A DNA stretch of 64,000 nucleotides from Mucor racemosus (Eukaryota; Mucoromycota; Mucoromycetes; Mucorales; Mucoraceae): assembly GCA_027405735.1 (NCBI GenBank), contig JAPEHQ010000021.1:310001-374000 (forward strand). The letters are read 5' to 3'. A model generated the notes under the pieces. That model was not told the DNA's origin. It saw only the letters and a list, made by a program, of their open reading frames with translations, and did not search any database. A program made the translations under genes and the position numbers. Shown here one piece after another: positions 11,552-23,414 of the stretch. Position 1 is the stretch's first letter. Each line of letters begins with the position of its first letter.

Positions 11552-12876
11552 CTATGATCTTCTCTTCTTGGCCTTGGGACGACCACCCTTCTTTTTACTT
11601 CTTGCTGATGAAAACTTGTTCTTTCCTTTACGTTCTCCATCAAATAATCCGCTGAAATTATCATCGTTATCATCGTCATCTCTAGCACGCTTATTTCCAC
11701 CTTCCAATACATTGACATCTTGCTTTTTACGATTAAGAACATTGCGATAACGTTGATTTTCTTGTTCCTCGACATTTTCCAATCCAACCAAATTAGAGAA
11801 ATCGTTCAAGTTCTACAAGGGAAAAAAGTACAACATAAATGATAGTTCAAATGTAATTCAAGGTATAGAAAACTTACATCGAATTCACTCTCGAAACGCA
11901 TCTTCTTGTTCTTATTTAATCTTTGCTTTTCTTTACGAGTTACTGCAAGACGAACATAATTATCTTCTTCGTAACGGTCCTTCTCGGCAATGACATTATC
12001 AATACGATCACCATAACCTGTACCTTCATTGACACCACCAAAGACACCGAGTTCTTCGGGGTTTTCAGACATTTCAGTCATAAGATCCTTCATCAAACGA
12101 GATCTTGATGCCTTCTCCTTCATACGAGCATCATCACGTTCCTTCTTTCCACTCTTTCTACCTGCATTTTCGTCGTAATTGACAGGTGCTAACTTGGGTG
12201 GTCTGTACACACCAGCAGCATTGGTATCATCATCTACATCCTCATCTTCATCGTCATTATCTTTATTAAGCAAATTCATAGGATTAGGCTTGAAAGCAAG
12301 AGGATCTGCAGCAACAGCTTCTGATGTTGAGACTTCAGCCTTCTTTTCATCATTCTTTTGAGTGTTTTCAACTACGGCTGCTCTCACTAATTTATCGATT
12401 TGATACTTGAGTTTAGCCTCAATTGGCTTCATTTTATCAAGGATCACACGAAGTTCGACAAGTGATTCTACAACAGGATTGTTTTCTAATTGTTTTCCAG
12501 AAATTTTGAGGTGAACAAAGTAAGCAAGTTGAAGGATGTACTGAAGCATCACTTGGTATTTAACTTCAAGAAATGAGACACCCTTAGATGTGTGTACTTG
12601 ATTATTATCAATCCTATTATAGAATTAGTTCTATATCCATGAACAAAAGATTGAGTTAAACGCATACTTTTGTTTTAAAGGCTTTAATTGATTTTTCATG
12701 TCAATGATCTTTGCTTTTAAGCTTTTGATGAGCTTTGTAAATTCGACTGTATCTATCAAAATGTACATCGATTAACAAGATACCCGAGAATTATTTTTCA
12801 ATTATTTTCACTTACCATCTACAGTACTTTCTAAGTTCTTATCATTAGACATTTCTAATGTTGCAACTTCAGACAT
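11552..12876 (-). CDS. Lcp5/neuroguidin-like protein (Sas10/Utp3/C1D family), 4 exons
   Basis: Exons 12816-12876, 12668-12752, 11878-12613 and 11552-11812 join to 380 aa. The N-terminal part (DDTVEFTKLIKSLKAKI, then KGVSFLEVKYQVMLQYILQLAYF) is the Sas10/Utp3/C1D fold. VYRPPKLAPVNYDENAGRK and GYGDRIDNVIAEKDRYEEDNYVRL are typical of the Lcp5/neuroguidin C-terminal half, followed by acidic patches and a very basic tail (SARSKKKGGRPKAKKRRS). Lcp5 associates with U3 snoRNP in the SSU processome for 18S rRNA maturation; neuroguidin has also been linked to translational control through eIF4E. A nucleolar location fits the basic tail. Introns are 54-65 nt. It is divergent from the kelch gene across a 795-bp spacer. 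Confidence 0.85.
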
Positions 12877-13671
12877 TTTAGATTAAATCGATAATAGAAA
12901 ACTGAAAATGTCAGAAAAAAAATTCACAAAAGGCATTTGATTGAGAAGATTACCGGTCACGAGAAGGTGTTGGCGTTGTTTGATGTTCATCCAATATGAA
13001 TTAATTGCAATGCATTCGAAATCGTTGATTGCGATTATGATAATCTTGATATTTCAGTCTGACATTGCTTTTAATCCAAAACCTCGATAATTTTTGTAGT
13101 CATGGAAACGTAATTTGTTGCCATGACAACGATAAAATAAAGTTTGACAGGTTATGCTTTTTGGCTGTGGGATTCTTGATTGTCTGATCTGGTAAATGTG
13201 GACCCCTTTTCATAATGAATAATGTTGTCTATGCATACCAAAAAAAAAAAAAAAGGGTGAATGAAATGTATAACAAAAAAGAGATTACAATTTGGATCAT
13301 GGTTATTTTGTTGTATCCTCGGGAATTGATTTTTTAGGGTTATTGCTTTTATATCTTGTGCAATGTAACTCAAATACCAATATTTTATTTTATTTCATTT
13401 TGCCTATCTGGCTTTTGTTTATAATTAACTGCTTGTTTTATTTCCTTTTTTTACCTTGTTTCTTCTTCTTCCATATAGTTTTTTTCATTCAAATATAACC
13501 TCACGTTCCTTTTAATTCAATATAAACTTGATTTTATTGAAAGTTTACTATACAAAGAAAAGAAATTGATAAATTTGATATCATCCTTTCTTTAAATTTC
13601 AAATTTTGTGTATTGCCTTTTATTTCAACCTTTCAACACATTTTCAGTTTTTTTCTAAAAGAAAATAATAC
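12877..13671. promoter_or_regulatory. Bidirectional promoter region between the Lcp5-like and kelch genes
   Basis: 795 bp between two divergent start codons. Contains a 15-bp A tract (about 13240-13254) and long T/C-rich stretches just before the kelch start (13380-13670), typical of fungal promoter pyrimidine tracts. No specific factor site is claimed. Confidence 0.45.
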
Positions 13672-16600
13672 ATGTCATTATTCTCTAAACTTTCTAAGAG
13701 TAGTGAAAAGACTCTTTATCCCTGGTCTCAAAAGAAATTAGGTGGTAGCAACAGTGCTTTACCAAGAGCAGGCCATGCTGCTGCTGCAATTTCAGCAGAT
13801 GCTATAATAATTTATGGTGGTATTCACCGAGCATCAACTAAAAAAGAGCTTTTTTATATTGATACCAGTAAGATTTTATGAGATTTTATGATTTTAAATA
13901 CTAAATAATTTTATGAAATAGATAGTTTGTCCGCCACCAGTGTAAATGCTTCTGGAGATGTGCCAAGCTCCAGAATATCACCAACTATCGTAGCTATGAA
14001 TAATCATATTATGCGTAAGTATATTTGCTCATGCAACTAAATTATATTGATATTAATTGAATTCTATTATAGTTTATGGAGGTAAACCGATCGTACCTGA
14101 CGAAAATTATGATGGAGGATTTTATATATTGAACCTTAGTAAGTCAGCAACGATCATTATAATATGATTTGAATTAATTTATCTTTATAAATTGATAGAT
14201 ACCAAGCAATGGAATCGTATCCAATTAGAAGGAAATCAACCTTCAGAAAGATGGGGGCATAGTGCAGTTGCAAATGATGGAATCATGTATATATGGGGTG
14301 GTCAACAAGAAGGAAACTACTTTAATGACCTATTTATATTCAACTCCAGTACATGTGAGTTGAATATTGCACCTTGATACAAATATCGTGTACTAATAAT
14401 TATCTATAGTCAATTCAGTACCAAGATGGGAGCAATTGAACTACAACAACGAATGTCCTGAACCTAGATCAGGTCATATCTCTGCAATTTATGAGAACAA
14501 GTTATACATGTAAGTCAGAAGCAAAAACCTATTTGGAGCTACCTCCTCGTGGCCAAGTTACACAAGTTTAAATGATGTCTAACATAAAATTATTTAGCTT
14601 TGGAGGTACTGATGGACAGCAATTATTTAATGATATTTGGTCTTTCGATTTACATACAAGATTATGGTTAAAAATTGATGCCGATGGCTTTTTACCTTCT
14701 ACTAGAGAAAGCTGTGCTTCTGCTATGGTCGACGATGTGATTTACATTATTGGCGGAAAGGCTGAAAATGGTATCGAATTGAATGATTTATGCGCTTATA
14801 AAATCAAAAGTGAGTTATACTGTGTTTAATATAGGCTAAAATTTATCTAATTTCAATTAATAAATAGGCCGTCGCTGGTTTAGATTTCAAAACATGGGGC
14901 CATCACCTTCACCTCGACATGGCTTAACCATGACAGCAGTGAATCATCGTTTAATTGTTCTTGGCGGTGATAATGATACATCAAAAATGGAGGATTCTTC
15001 TTCAATCTATATTTTAGATAGTACAAAAATCAAATACCCCACAGATACCCCTCCACAACAACAATCCATTGACTCTACAAACAGTGAAAGAATGTATCAA
15101 CAACAACAACAACAGCAACAACAACAACAACAACAGCAACAACAACAACAACAACAGCAACAACAACAACAACAACAGCAACAGCAGCAACAACAGCAAC
15201 AACAATTTGATTCTGCTTCTATTGAAAGTATGAATGGATATGCTCATCAATATCCTCAACAACAGCAAACACCACAACAATATCAACATCAACAAGTAGG
15301 TCAGGTACCTCAACAACCACAACAACCACAGCAAGGATCATACTCACCACAACAACAACATCAAGCTATTCAAAATCCTCACCCAGATCAAAGACAAACT
15401 CAAAGATTAAATCCCCCAAGCTCACCACAACAACAGCAACAACCTCGTTCTTTAGTCGGTGCAGTAATGAATACTAACGGAGTACATAAAGAAACGGACA
15501 CAACCATGAGTTATCCTGATGTTCAACCATCTCCTACTAATAGTAGCCCTATTAGTACATCTTCTCGTCATAGATCATTTTATCCAGAACAAAGCAACGG
15601 CCAGGTATGTAATACGATTGTAAACCATGTATAATTTATTTTTCTCATTATTCCTTTTTACTGTAGCCACCTGTGCGACCACCTAGACATATCTCAACGG
15701 TGCCTGAAGCAGCTCTTCGTCGTCCTCGTGCAACATCTCCATTACCACAAACAGAATCTGAAATTGCTGCAGATATTCGTCGCCAGTATCAATCAAACGC
15801 TTCACCTACATCACCATCTTCTCTGGAAAGTAATGATCATTTTATTCCTCGTAATAGCCCAATGCAAACAAGTATTTTAGCTGCTACTGAAGATCATGCA
15901 TATTTGGATCCTCTGGTTCAACAACAACAATTACAACAAGCTCAATTGCATGCTCAACAACAGACTCAACAAGCACAGCATCAGCAAAGAATGGCAGTTC
16001 AACAACAAACTAGCCGCTCATCGCCAAATGGCCCCTTAGCTCCTCCCCCACGTCCCCCACGTGAAGGTGTAGGATTGAATAATACTCAAAGAAACACAAT
16101 GATGGCACCCAGTACTTCTTCAGAAACATCTATTAATCGAAATATGGCAGATCATGAAGAGCCATTGAGACCTAAATCTCAAATGCCTCCTCGCAATCAA
16201 TCAGTTCCTGTAACTCAACCACAACCACAACCTCACCCTCCAATGGACATTCAACAACAACAACATTTAGCACAAGCATCTCCTGTGTTATCACAACAAC
16301 CCGAACAGATACCCGAACGTTCACCAAGCCGTCAAGTTACACCTAATGCCTCTTCCCCATCTCCTCGCCCAAATATGGCACAACAAGATCATGCTAAATT
16401 ACAACAAGAACATGCTGCTGCAATTCAAGCTGCTACTGCTGCTACTGCTGCTGCTACTGCTGCTGCAACTGAAGAACGTCAAGCACTTTTGAAAGAAATT
16501 CAAACACGAGATGCAATCATCAGCGAAATGAAAAAGAAGGAAAATTGGTGGCGTACAGAAGTATCATTAGCACGTAAACAACGTACCAAGGGTGATACAT

Positions 16601-17490
16601 TTGATGATGGACCTGATGCTGATGAGGCTCTTCTCATGGATGTTGACCATTTGTCAGATGATAAAGTAAAGATCTTTGAGCAGCTTGTAGCTGTCAAATC
16701 AGAATTAAGACGAGTAAGAACTAGTATTTTCCAACAAGCGCAACCCATGTCTGATAAGGTTAGTCAAGCTGATCGTATGCGTACCGCTGCATTGCAAGAA
16801 GCTGCTTATTTCAAGAGCAAATATTTAGCCTTAAAGGCACGTCGTCAAGATGATTTGCAAGCTGTAGAAATTAGCCGTTGTGATACATTGGAAAAACGTT
16901 TAGCTGCTGCATTGACAGAAAATGAAGCTAACGGCAAGTTATTGCAACAATTACAAAAGAAATCTCAACATGATCAAACTGCTCGTCAGGCTACAGAGGA
17001 GCGTGCTCATGAAGCTCAAGCAAGAGCAGAAGAAGCCCAACAAGCACATCAACGTGCTTTAGAGGAATTGCAAATTGTGTATGCTAGAGCTACTAAAGCA
17101 GAAATACAAGTCCGTGATAATGCCGTTAAGATTGCTGATCTAACACAACAATTAAGTGATTCACTGACTTCTCAACCGGTTGTAAAAAGTCAAGAAGTTA
17201 CAGAAGCACAATTAAAGGCTTCTCAATTGGAAGCAGCTAATCTTAAAGCTCGTAATGAAGCAGCAACCTTGAAACAAAAATTAGCCGAGAATATGGATGA
17301 TATTGCTCGTTTGCGTACACTTCTTCATGAACGTGAAGATTCATTAACAGAAGCCAAGATTCATGTAGAAGATTGTGAGATTCAATTGAGTATGATGAGA
17401 GAAGCAATGAATCAACAACAACATCAGCAACAGCAAAAGACTTCTTCTGCTGTCAATAATACAGGATTTGCACCAACTAGAGCTTATTAA
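13672..17490 (+). CDS. Kelch-repeat/coiled-coil protein, Tea1/Kel1-like cell-polarity factor, 8 exons
   Basis: Eight exons (13672-13867, 13922-14014, 14073-14138, 14199-14354, 14410-14509, 14598-14809, 14868-15604, 15667-17490) join to 1127 aa. Residues about 15-330 hold five to six kelch repeats (LPRAGHAAAAIS..IIIYGG, SERWGHSAVANDGIMYIWGG, PEPRSGHISAIYENKLYIFGG, STRESCASAMVDDVIYIIGG, SPRHGLTMTAVNHRLIVLGG). A pure 36-residue poly-Q (15098-15205, CAA with interspersed CAG) follows, then a Pro/Gln/Ser-rich linker, an Ala/Thr run and a long coiled coil (about residues 760-1110). N-terminal kelch plus C-terminal coiled coil at this length matches fission yeast Tea1 and budding yeast Kel1, cortical markers linking microtubules or formins to growth sites. 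Function here is inferred from architecture. The CAG interruptions should slow repeat expansion. Confidence 0.85.
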
Positions 17491-17730
17491 AACAGTAATC
17501 TATCTTAATTTATTTGTTATCTTGTTTGATCTTATTCCCCATTTTCCTTTTCTTTTTTCCTTTCTTTTTTTCCCCACCTCACACACTTCAAATTTACTAT
17601 TACTACTATAATTATCTTTTTTTTTTTCTGCAATAAAAAATATCATTTTATTAATCGAAATCATTCGAGATGGGGTAATATAGAGAATTAATGTACATTG
17701 AAAGGATTTTGCTGGCAATTTTTTCGATAT

Positions 17731-18115
17731 TTATCCTTCACGCCATTGATGTTGACAGTCTTCATTACAACATTTGTAGAAAATAGATGAAGGTTCATCA
17801 GCTGAACGAATTTGAATCAACATGAAATAAGCACGCTCATGCTCACATTTAGGGCAAGTAACTTCTGTTGAATCAACATTTTTCCAAGCATCGGCACCAC
17901 CTAAAACATCATCCACTTCTTTTCTTTTGAGTTCTTTACGAGTCGTATGCTATGGAAAATCATTCAAATATCAATATCCACTACATCCATATTAAAATTG
18001 CAAAACTTACTCTGCTTTGAATGCTGTAGACATATGGACATGATTGGCAGAAGAATGCCTGCCCACCATCGTTTTCAATCAACAGCAAATTAGCGCAGTG
18101 AGGACAAAACAACAT
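17731..18115 (-). CDS. RPC11: RNA polymerase III subunit Rpc11 (C11), 2 exons
   Basis: Exons 18011-18115 and 17731-17949 give 107 aa, the normal length for this subunit. The N-terminal zinc ribbon uses C4, C7, C23 and C26 (LFCPHCAN...FFCQSC). The linker KRKEVDDVLGGADAWKNVDST is almost invariant in the family. The C-terminal TFIIS-like ribbon has CPKC, the catalytic loop RSADEP and CCNEDCQHQW. The subunit provides RNA cleavage and terminator recognition for Pol III. The ATG at 18115 was chosen because the ribbon begins at once; an upstream in-frame ATG would add about 40 hydrophobic residues not expected in the family. It converges with the kelch gene, 240 bp between stop codons. Confidence 0.95.
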
Positions 18116-19745
18116 GATGGATACTGCAGCTCTAAAGAAAAGGAAAAAAAACGATTGCTGGAAACCTTGAATAACCGCATTTCTGGTACCTGTAGACTGT
18201 ATTTCTTGAAGGATTATATTCACAAGCCACTTGTTCATGGAGTGTATCCCTATTTAAAGCGTATTTTATTTGTTTTTAGAGAGGATTAAGCTTCTATGCC
18301 TCTTTCTTTTCCTTTAATTTAATTTTTATCTTATAAAATCAATGACTAACAAAGGATTTTTAACTAACTATAGATAGCTTGAAAATATTAGCACAAAGTT
18401 TTAAATAATTCTTCTGATTATATTAAATATCTCGTTATTTTTGCTTTAGATTAAAAAATGTATTTGATATAAACTTTCGAAGGATTTAAAGACATGCATA
18501 AATGGCACTATGTTTATACCTGGAGTTGGAGTCAAGAATTTTAATTGATAAGCTTTTAATGTGTAGATACACAAACATACGGCTGTTCTAAGTATAGTTA
18601 CCAGAGATAGGATGCATTCTTGTGTTCGTTTTATCAACAATAGTTTAAAAAATGCTCAAGCAAAAGTGTTTTTGACTTTTTAAAAGCTTCATAAATACAA
18701 TTGAAACGTTTGTTTATCAATAACTCCATATTTTTTTTTAAAAATTCAAAAAGTATATAGCGGATAACGCGGTGTATTATTTGATTTATTAAATTTAATA
18801 ACTGATGATCGCCTAATACATAAAGCAACTCATTCAAGAAACAAAGATTTACGATTTTCTGGGATTTATTTGTTTACAGTTATTTAAATTAATACTTGAA
18901 ATTCGAAAAATAGAAGAAGAACACATTGCATTACAACTTTAATTATGCATAAATAGGACGTTTACTTATTAATCTCGGTAGTTGTCATTATCATATAATA
19001 TCATACATGCTGATTTTGGTTGATTTAGCACTATTTCTAATTTTAAATGGTCCGCTGAGCTGCAAAAAACCTACTAGAAAAAAGTGCGCGTTTGATTTCT
19101 ACGAATTAACCAACAAATTAATGGATGCTAAAAGTATAGCACTGGATACTGTTACAGCTGTAGTATATATTTTGAAAATTGCAGCCCATTTGGATTCATA
19201 TTTATTGATTCTGAGCATTTTTCCGGTTACTAAATTTCTTTCAAGCAGAAGAAAAGTCTTTTTTTTCAAAGACATGTCCAAAATCTTTTCAAAAACAGTT
19301 GGTAGCTAATAAAATCAAGATATATTCTTCTTCTATCTACTACGTATTATATACAACTTTAAAATTCAATTTTGAACCATTATTTGGTTTTATAAGCTTT
19401 TTCAAAGAATATCTGAAACAATACATCCAAAATAGTTTAAAGAACTGCGCGTTTTCGTTTCCTCATTTTCACAGCAAATCAGGGAAGCTGAATCTGTTGC
19501 GATTCTGTAGACCAACACTAGATGTACCTATTATTGCAACAGGGGCTCATTTGGATCCAGATTCGGCGGGGCCTGGTCAGCTTACTGATCTTAGCGGGAG
19601 TAAATAGCAGATAACTGATTTGTTGTGATCTATCAGAATTACAATATTCCAAATATAGACAGATCTTCTAGCAAGTCCTATTGTTCAGTAGTTGGTTCCT
19701 GTCATCTAGGAATTAATAATGAAACATAACTTATAGCAATATTAC
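18116..19745. other. Intergenic region with a LINE-related segment at about 19470-19620
   Basis: Two adjoining open frames on the plus strand (19007-19309, 19299-19607) match no family I recognise. The end of the second resembles, inverted, the segment at 59240-59400: both read as KLNLL(R/Q)FC...L(D/E)VP at protein level and share a TAAGATCAG motif region. It is therefore probably a piece of a dispersed retroelement, not a host gene. The rest (18240-19000) is AT-rich with nothing recognisable. Confidence 0.45.
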
Positions 19746-19764
19746 TGATATATCAGAAGTTTAC

Positions 19765-20223
19765 TGTAATGAGTCAAACATTTCAGTTTCATTCATGCAA
19801 AATCTTGCCTCATTCTTCCTTATATAATACTACAAGGAAACCATTACACGATCCCTTGTAGATTTATCTGTCTTGTTACACTCCATTTACTTTTATTTAT
19901 TTACTAATAAATATCTAATTTACAAATAAGAACACCAACCTTCATCAATCCAGTGATCACCAATTTATAATAACAAGAATAATATCTATAAACATTGTTT
20001 TACCAAAACTAATAAGAATTAGACAAGAGTAAAAGGTGTAGTTTTATTCAATGTAGAGAATGAGATTATATATAGAAGAGATTATCAAGTGATACAATAG
20101 CTATTGATGGTGTAACAATAACAATATCCTGATAATACAACTACTGTAGCGCTATATCTAGATTCTGATATAACAAACATATTATCCACCTTTGTTGTTA
20201 GTCCAAAATTACAGATCATTACA
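19765..20223. mobile_element. Solo LTR, family E, nested inside LTR C (middle level)
   Basis: Starts TGTAATGAGTC and ends GATCATTACA, with a perfect 5-bp duplication TTTAC at 19760-19764 and 20224-20228. A second copy lies inverted at 46043-46320. Removing a further insertion (19996-20175 plus 5 bp) leaves 274 bp against 278 bp in that copy. Confidence 0.88.
19996..20175. mobile_element. Small solo LTR, family F, nested inside LTR E (innermost level)
   Basis: 180 bp starting TGTTTTACC and ending GATATAACA, bounded by the perfect 5-bp duplication AACAT (19991-19995 and 20176-20180). The inverted E copy at 46043-46320 lacks exactly this segment and shows the empty site. No second copy was seen in the window, so F as a solo LTR is inferred from the TG...CA ends and duplication. 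Confidence 0.8.
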
Positions 20224-20672
20224 TTTACCCAGCAGATGTAGAAATCCAGGAACAACTATTAAAATCCAACATGGCATGATATTTAGTAACTCATACTAAA
20301 TGTCATACATAACCACTAGCATTTAATAGCGACTATTAGGAACACGTGGTAACAATGAAACATAAGCAAACCTACATCATCTTATCCAAATGGTAAAATC
20401 ACAGATTCCCAATTCCACAAATTCCATTGTATAGGATTTGTTCCCAAATCATATCAAGTACCTCAATATCCGGCAATTCATTAATAATATTAATAATCAT
20501 ATAACCATCTAGAAAACATAAATATGAAGCATCAATGAATTAATACAATGTATCTTTTAGCAGAGTATTCTTACATTAATATCTTTTGATATAACATTTT
20601 TTTTACTCGCACCCATATACATTTTATTACACAAAACCCTCTTATTTTGAAACCCAATTTTTTTCCATTATT

Positions 20673-20876
20673 ATGAACCCTTCAACCATGGAACTCGATA
20701 ACAACGGCCCTTTGTCTTTAGGACCTGGGAGTGTTAATGGCCCTCTGTCTGTAGGACCTGGTGAAATGAATGGCCCTCTGTCTGAAGAACATGGTAGTAG
20801 TGATGACCCTCTGTCTATAGGACATGGTAGTATGATGAATGGTTTTCTGTCTGTAGGACAAGGCGATGTTAATTGA
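20673..20876 (+). repeat. In-frame tandem repeat of 33-36 bp, five units, open over 67 codons
   Basis: From an ATG at 20673, five consecutive 11-12 residue units follow the pattern GPLSxGxGxxN (GPLSLGPGSVN, GPLSVGPGEMN, GPLSEEHGSSD, DPLSIGHGSMMN, GFLSVGQGDVN) and then a TGA. Units differ at DNA and protein level but keep period and frame, so the array is not freshly expanded. It lies 76 bp past the family C LTR, with no signal peptide or downstream exon I can support. It may be a small repeat protein, a fragment of a lost gene or a non-coding minisatellite. Confidence 0.5.
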
Positions 20877-21199
20877 GCCACAAGGAAAAGGCATCGATGG
20901 TAGCAGTTGATTGTTCTAGCGCAGTGAGCAACTTAGCCTGAAGCAGCAAATCAATATCCTCAGGAAATACGATACAATATGTGATTTTATTGGACAGAAA
21001 TATCATGTTTCGCGGATGGTTTCCTCAAACCACAGTGATCTGTGAGAGTAGAAATAATTTTTATGCAGGATATATTTAAATCTATCATCATGTATAATTG
21101 GAGATTAATTGGATTAATATTCACAAGAATAGGATTATTTTCTGCAGTTTTCTGCAGTTTTCAATATTAAATTATTATTTTTTAAAATTTAAAACTCAT
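20877..21199. other. Short AT-rich stretch, nothing recognised
   Basis: Sequence between the tandem repeat and R1 copy 2; no feature is supported. Confidence 0.35.
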
Positions 21200-22345
21200 T
21201 ATCCAGGGCTTAATTTCGGTATTCACAATATAGATCATCTAACTGATTGCTACTCTGTATTTTTTGTTTCAACCAAAAATATTGATTTTTCATCGAGATA
21301 ATCAAAATAATAGTCGATATCACAGCTTACAGCTTATGCAAACTGGGTTCCAAAATTTATTCTAAAAAATGGACGAAAAATGATGAAAAAAATAAAATCG
21401 TTTAATTGATCATGAACTGCAAAGTTAGTCGACCTAGTATATTAAGTAACTTTTGTACAGTTTTGGATTCTTCATCCATCTAAATAAAATTCAAATAAAC
21501 ATTTTACATTAAATTTTGCGTAAAATGCAATTGAAATTTTGGAGGTTTTTGGAGATACACATCACTTTTTATAAGTATATTTAAATTAAAATAAATTGAA
21601 ATAATGCGCAAATAAAATATCGATCGATCGAGCTATTACAAAGTCTTCTAGCTGCATTTTTCGTAGAGAAAACAACATTTTTGTCCAAAATTTTTTCGGT
21701 TTCAGAATTTGGGATGAGGGTATATAAGGGAAAAATGGATGCTAGAAATGGAGGTACCTTTTTGTACACATTTTTGAGAATATCTCCACGAAAAATCAAT
21801 ATTTTAAAAAACTCTAAATTGGATCCGAGAGAACTTCACGAGCTTAATGACATGAATGCAAAAAAAATGTTGCTCAATTTAACCAATATTTTGAAACCTA
21901 CTATAAAAATGTCAAAAAAAATGAAAAAAAAATAAAGGTGCTCAGAATTTTTTTATATTAACATATGTTATAGAGCGCCTCAAAACAAGTAAGTTTTATT
22001 ATTTAAAAGAGTTAGTATAGCTTAATGTTTTCTGGAGATATGAAGCCTCAAAGTTTTCAATCCTTTAGCAGTGAAATATGCGTAAAAAATCAGAAACCTT
22101 AGCACTGAAAAATTAATACCAACTGCAAAAAATAGGATATTTCTGGATACTTGTTTTTGAATTAAAGCTGAACATCTCAGGTACATTGGCGTATAATTTT
22201 ATCTTGGTGTTATTTAGTGAAAAACAAAAAGTAGAACAGGGATGAAAAGTGAGACCTAGTTTTCAAGAAAAAAGTGTGTGATTTACGCGTTTTTCGAGTC
22301 TTTTATGTGATATAATCTAAATTTGGAAACAGGTAGCATAATGTA
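21200..22345 (+). repeat. Interspersed repeat R1, copy 2
   Basis: Nearly identical to copy 1 over about 1.1 kb, including the region 21360-22200 where differences are only a few per hundred bases. The two copies are therefore recent relative to each other. They diverge at both edges, placing element ends near 21200 and 22345. Confidence 0.78.
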
Positions 22346-23414
22346 ACAAATTTATATCTAATTAACAATGTCTAAGATATATATTCATTGCAATGGGAGC
22401 TCATTTTAATCAATAATAATTCATCGAGAACGAGTCTGCTTACTGCCCTTAGTAGATGTAGTTTTTTTTTAAAAAATTTACAGAATGCATAATAACCAAT
22501 AACCCATGGGAGCTGAAACTTGGAGCATTTATTTATCAGCAAATATACAGTAATACTATCTTTTTTTCTGTGGAATTAGGGCTTATTTGGGTTCTTATTC
22601 ATTGAGAACAAATTTCACATTGGTTTGAATAAAAATGTGCAGCAAATTATAGGCGTGCTTTGCCGATGATTTTCTCAACATACAGTAGCTTGTTAAAGTT
22701 TCCATTCGAAACAATTCTGTCAAACATGTGTACTTACTATAATGTAAAATTGGAAATTATTAAGTTCAAAATTCATCGAATTAGGGTTTTTTGTTGTCGG
22801 GTTTCTACGGTTGTGAAAAATAGGTTTTAGATGGTTCTCAGAAAGGTTTCGAATTTTCTCACCTAATATTGAGCTTATTTCTCTCAAATTTTAAAAAGAA
22901 ATATACCTTAGCTTCATGGCTATTGGTATCTGTCCCAAAATAAAAGGGTTAATACCAGAATGTTAGTACATTGACATAACGTTAACCTAATATCGCCTTA
23001 ACATTCACTTGAAATTGATTTAAAATTGATGGTACAATTTAAACTCCATAATTGAGATTAGGATTTCACAACAAACAACGCATCGTATTACGGTTAACCG
23101 AGTTTGACTGCTTTAACGGGCCGTTTTTATGCAAACTCGAATGAGGGTATTCGAGTTTCTTCTTTTCTTTTTTTGTTAGCTAAGCTCGAAAACAGGATTG
23201 AAAAAATACTTCAAGTTGTGAAACTGTCAAATATGCTATTATCAATTCATAATCCCATATTAACTTGACAAGGTTGCTATTAACAGCCTCCTTAAGGCAA
23301 ACCAATACTTGCTCCCACCCCGTTTTTTATCTGGGTTACAAAAGAACGGGCCGTTTTCCAACTCGAATCGAATGGCCGTTTCCGTTAAAACTCGATTCAA
23401 ACTCGAACCGAAGC
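22346..23414. other. Intergenic; short R3 match at about 22770-22870
   Basis: The segment with TTTCTACGGTTGTGAAAAATAG and AGAAAGGTTTCG matches 8690-8770. The rest, including a palindrome-like region around 23130-23400 with CGAATC/GATTCG words, contains no gene I can support. Confidence 0.4.

Larger units (their letters stand above)
19746..20596. mobile_element. Solo LTR, family C, interrupted by a nested LTR (outermost level)
   Basis: Begins TGATATATC and ends GATATAACA, as does the uninterrupted 392-bp copy at 41139-41530. From about 20229 to the end (AGATGTAGAAATCC ... ATCTTTTGATATAACA) it aligns closely with that copy. The first 19 bp also align, and everything between 19765 and 20228 is a later insertion plus its target duplication. 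Without the insertion it is about 387 bp. Outer flanks do not show a clear 5-bp duplication, so this copy is old or recombined. Confidence 0.82.

Noticed and set aside
11470..11787. 105-codon minus-strand frame overlapping the last exon of the Lcp5-like gene
   Set aside because: It is another frame of the same exon; the basic tail with family match is in the chosen frame.
13292..13498. 68-codon hydrophobic frame upstream of the kelch gene
   Set aside because: Phe/Leu/Ile-rich translation of a T-rich promoter; no conserved pattern.
15014..15334. Minus-strand poly-leucine frame
   Set aside because: It is the complement of the CAA/CAG poly-Q tract in the kelch gene.
19007..19607. Two adjoining plus-strand frames as a host gene
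   Set aside because: No splice pair joins them convincingly, no domain is seen, and the end matches a dispersed repeat elsewhere in the window.
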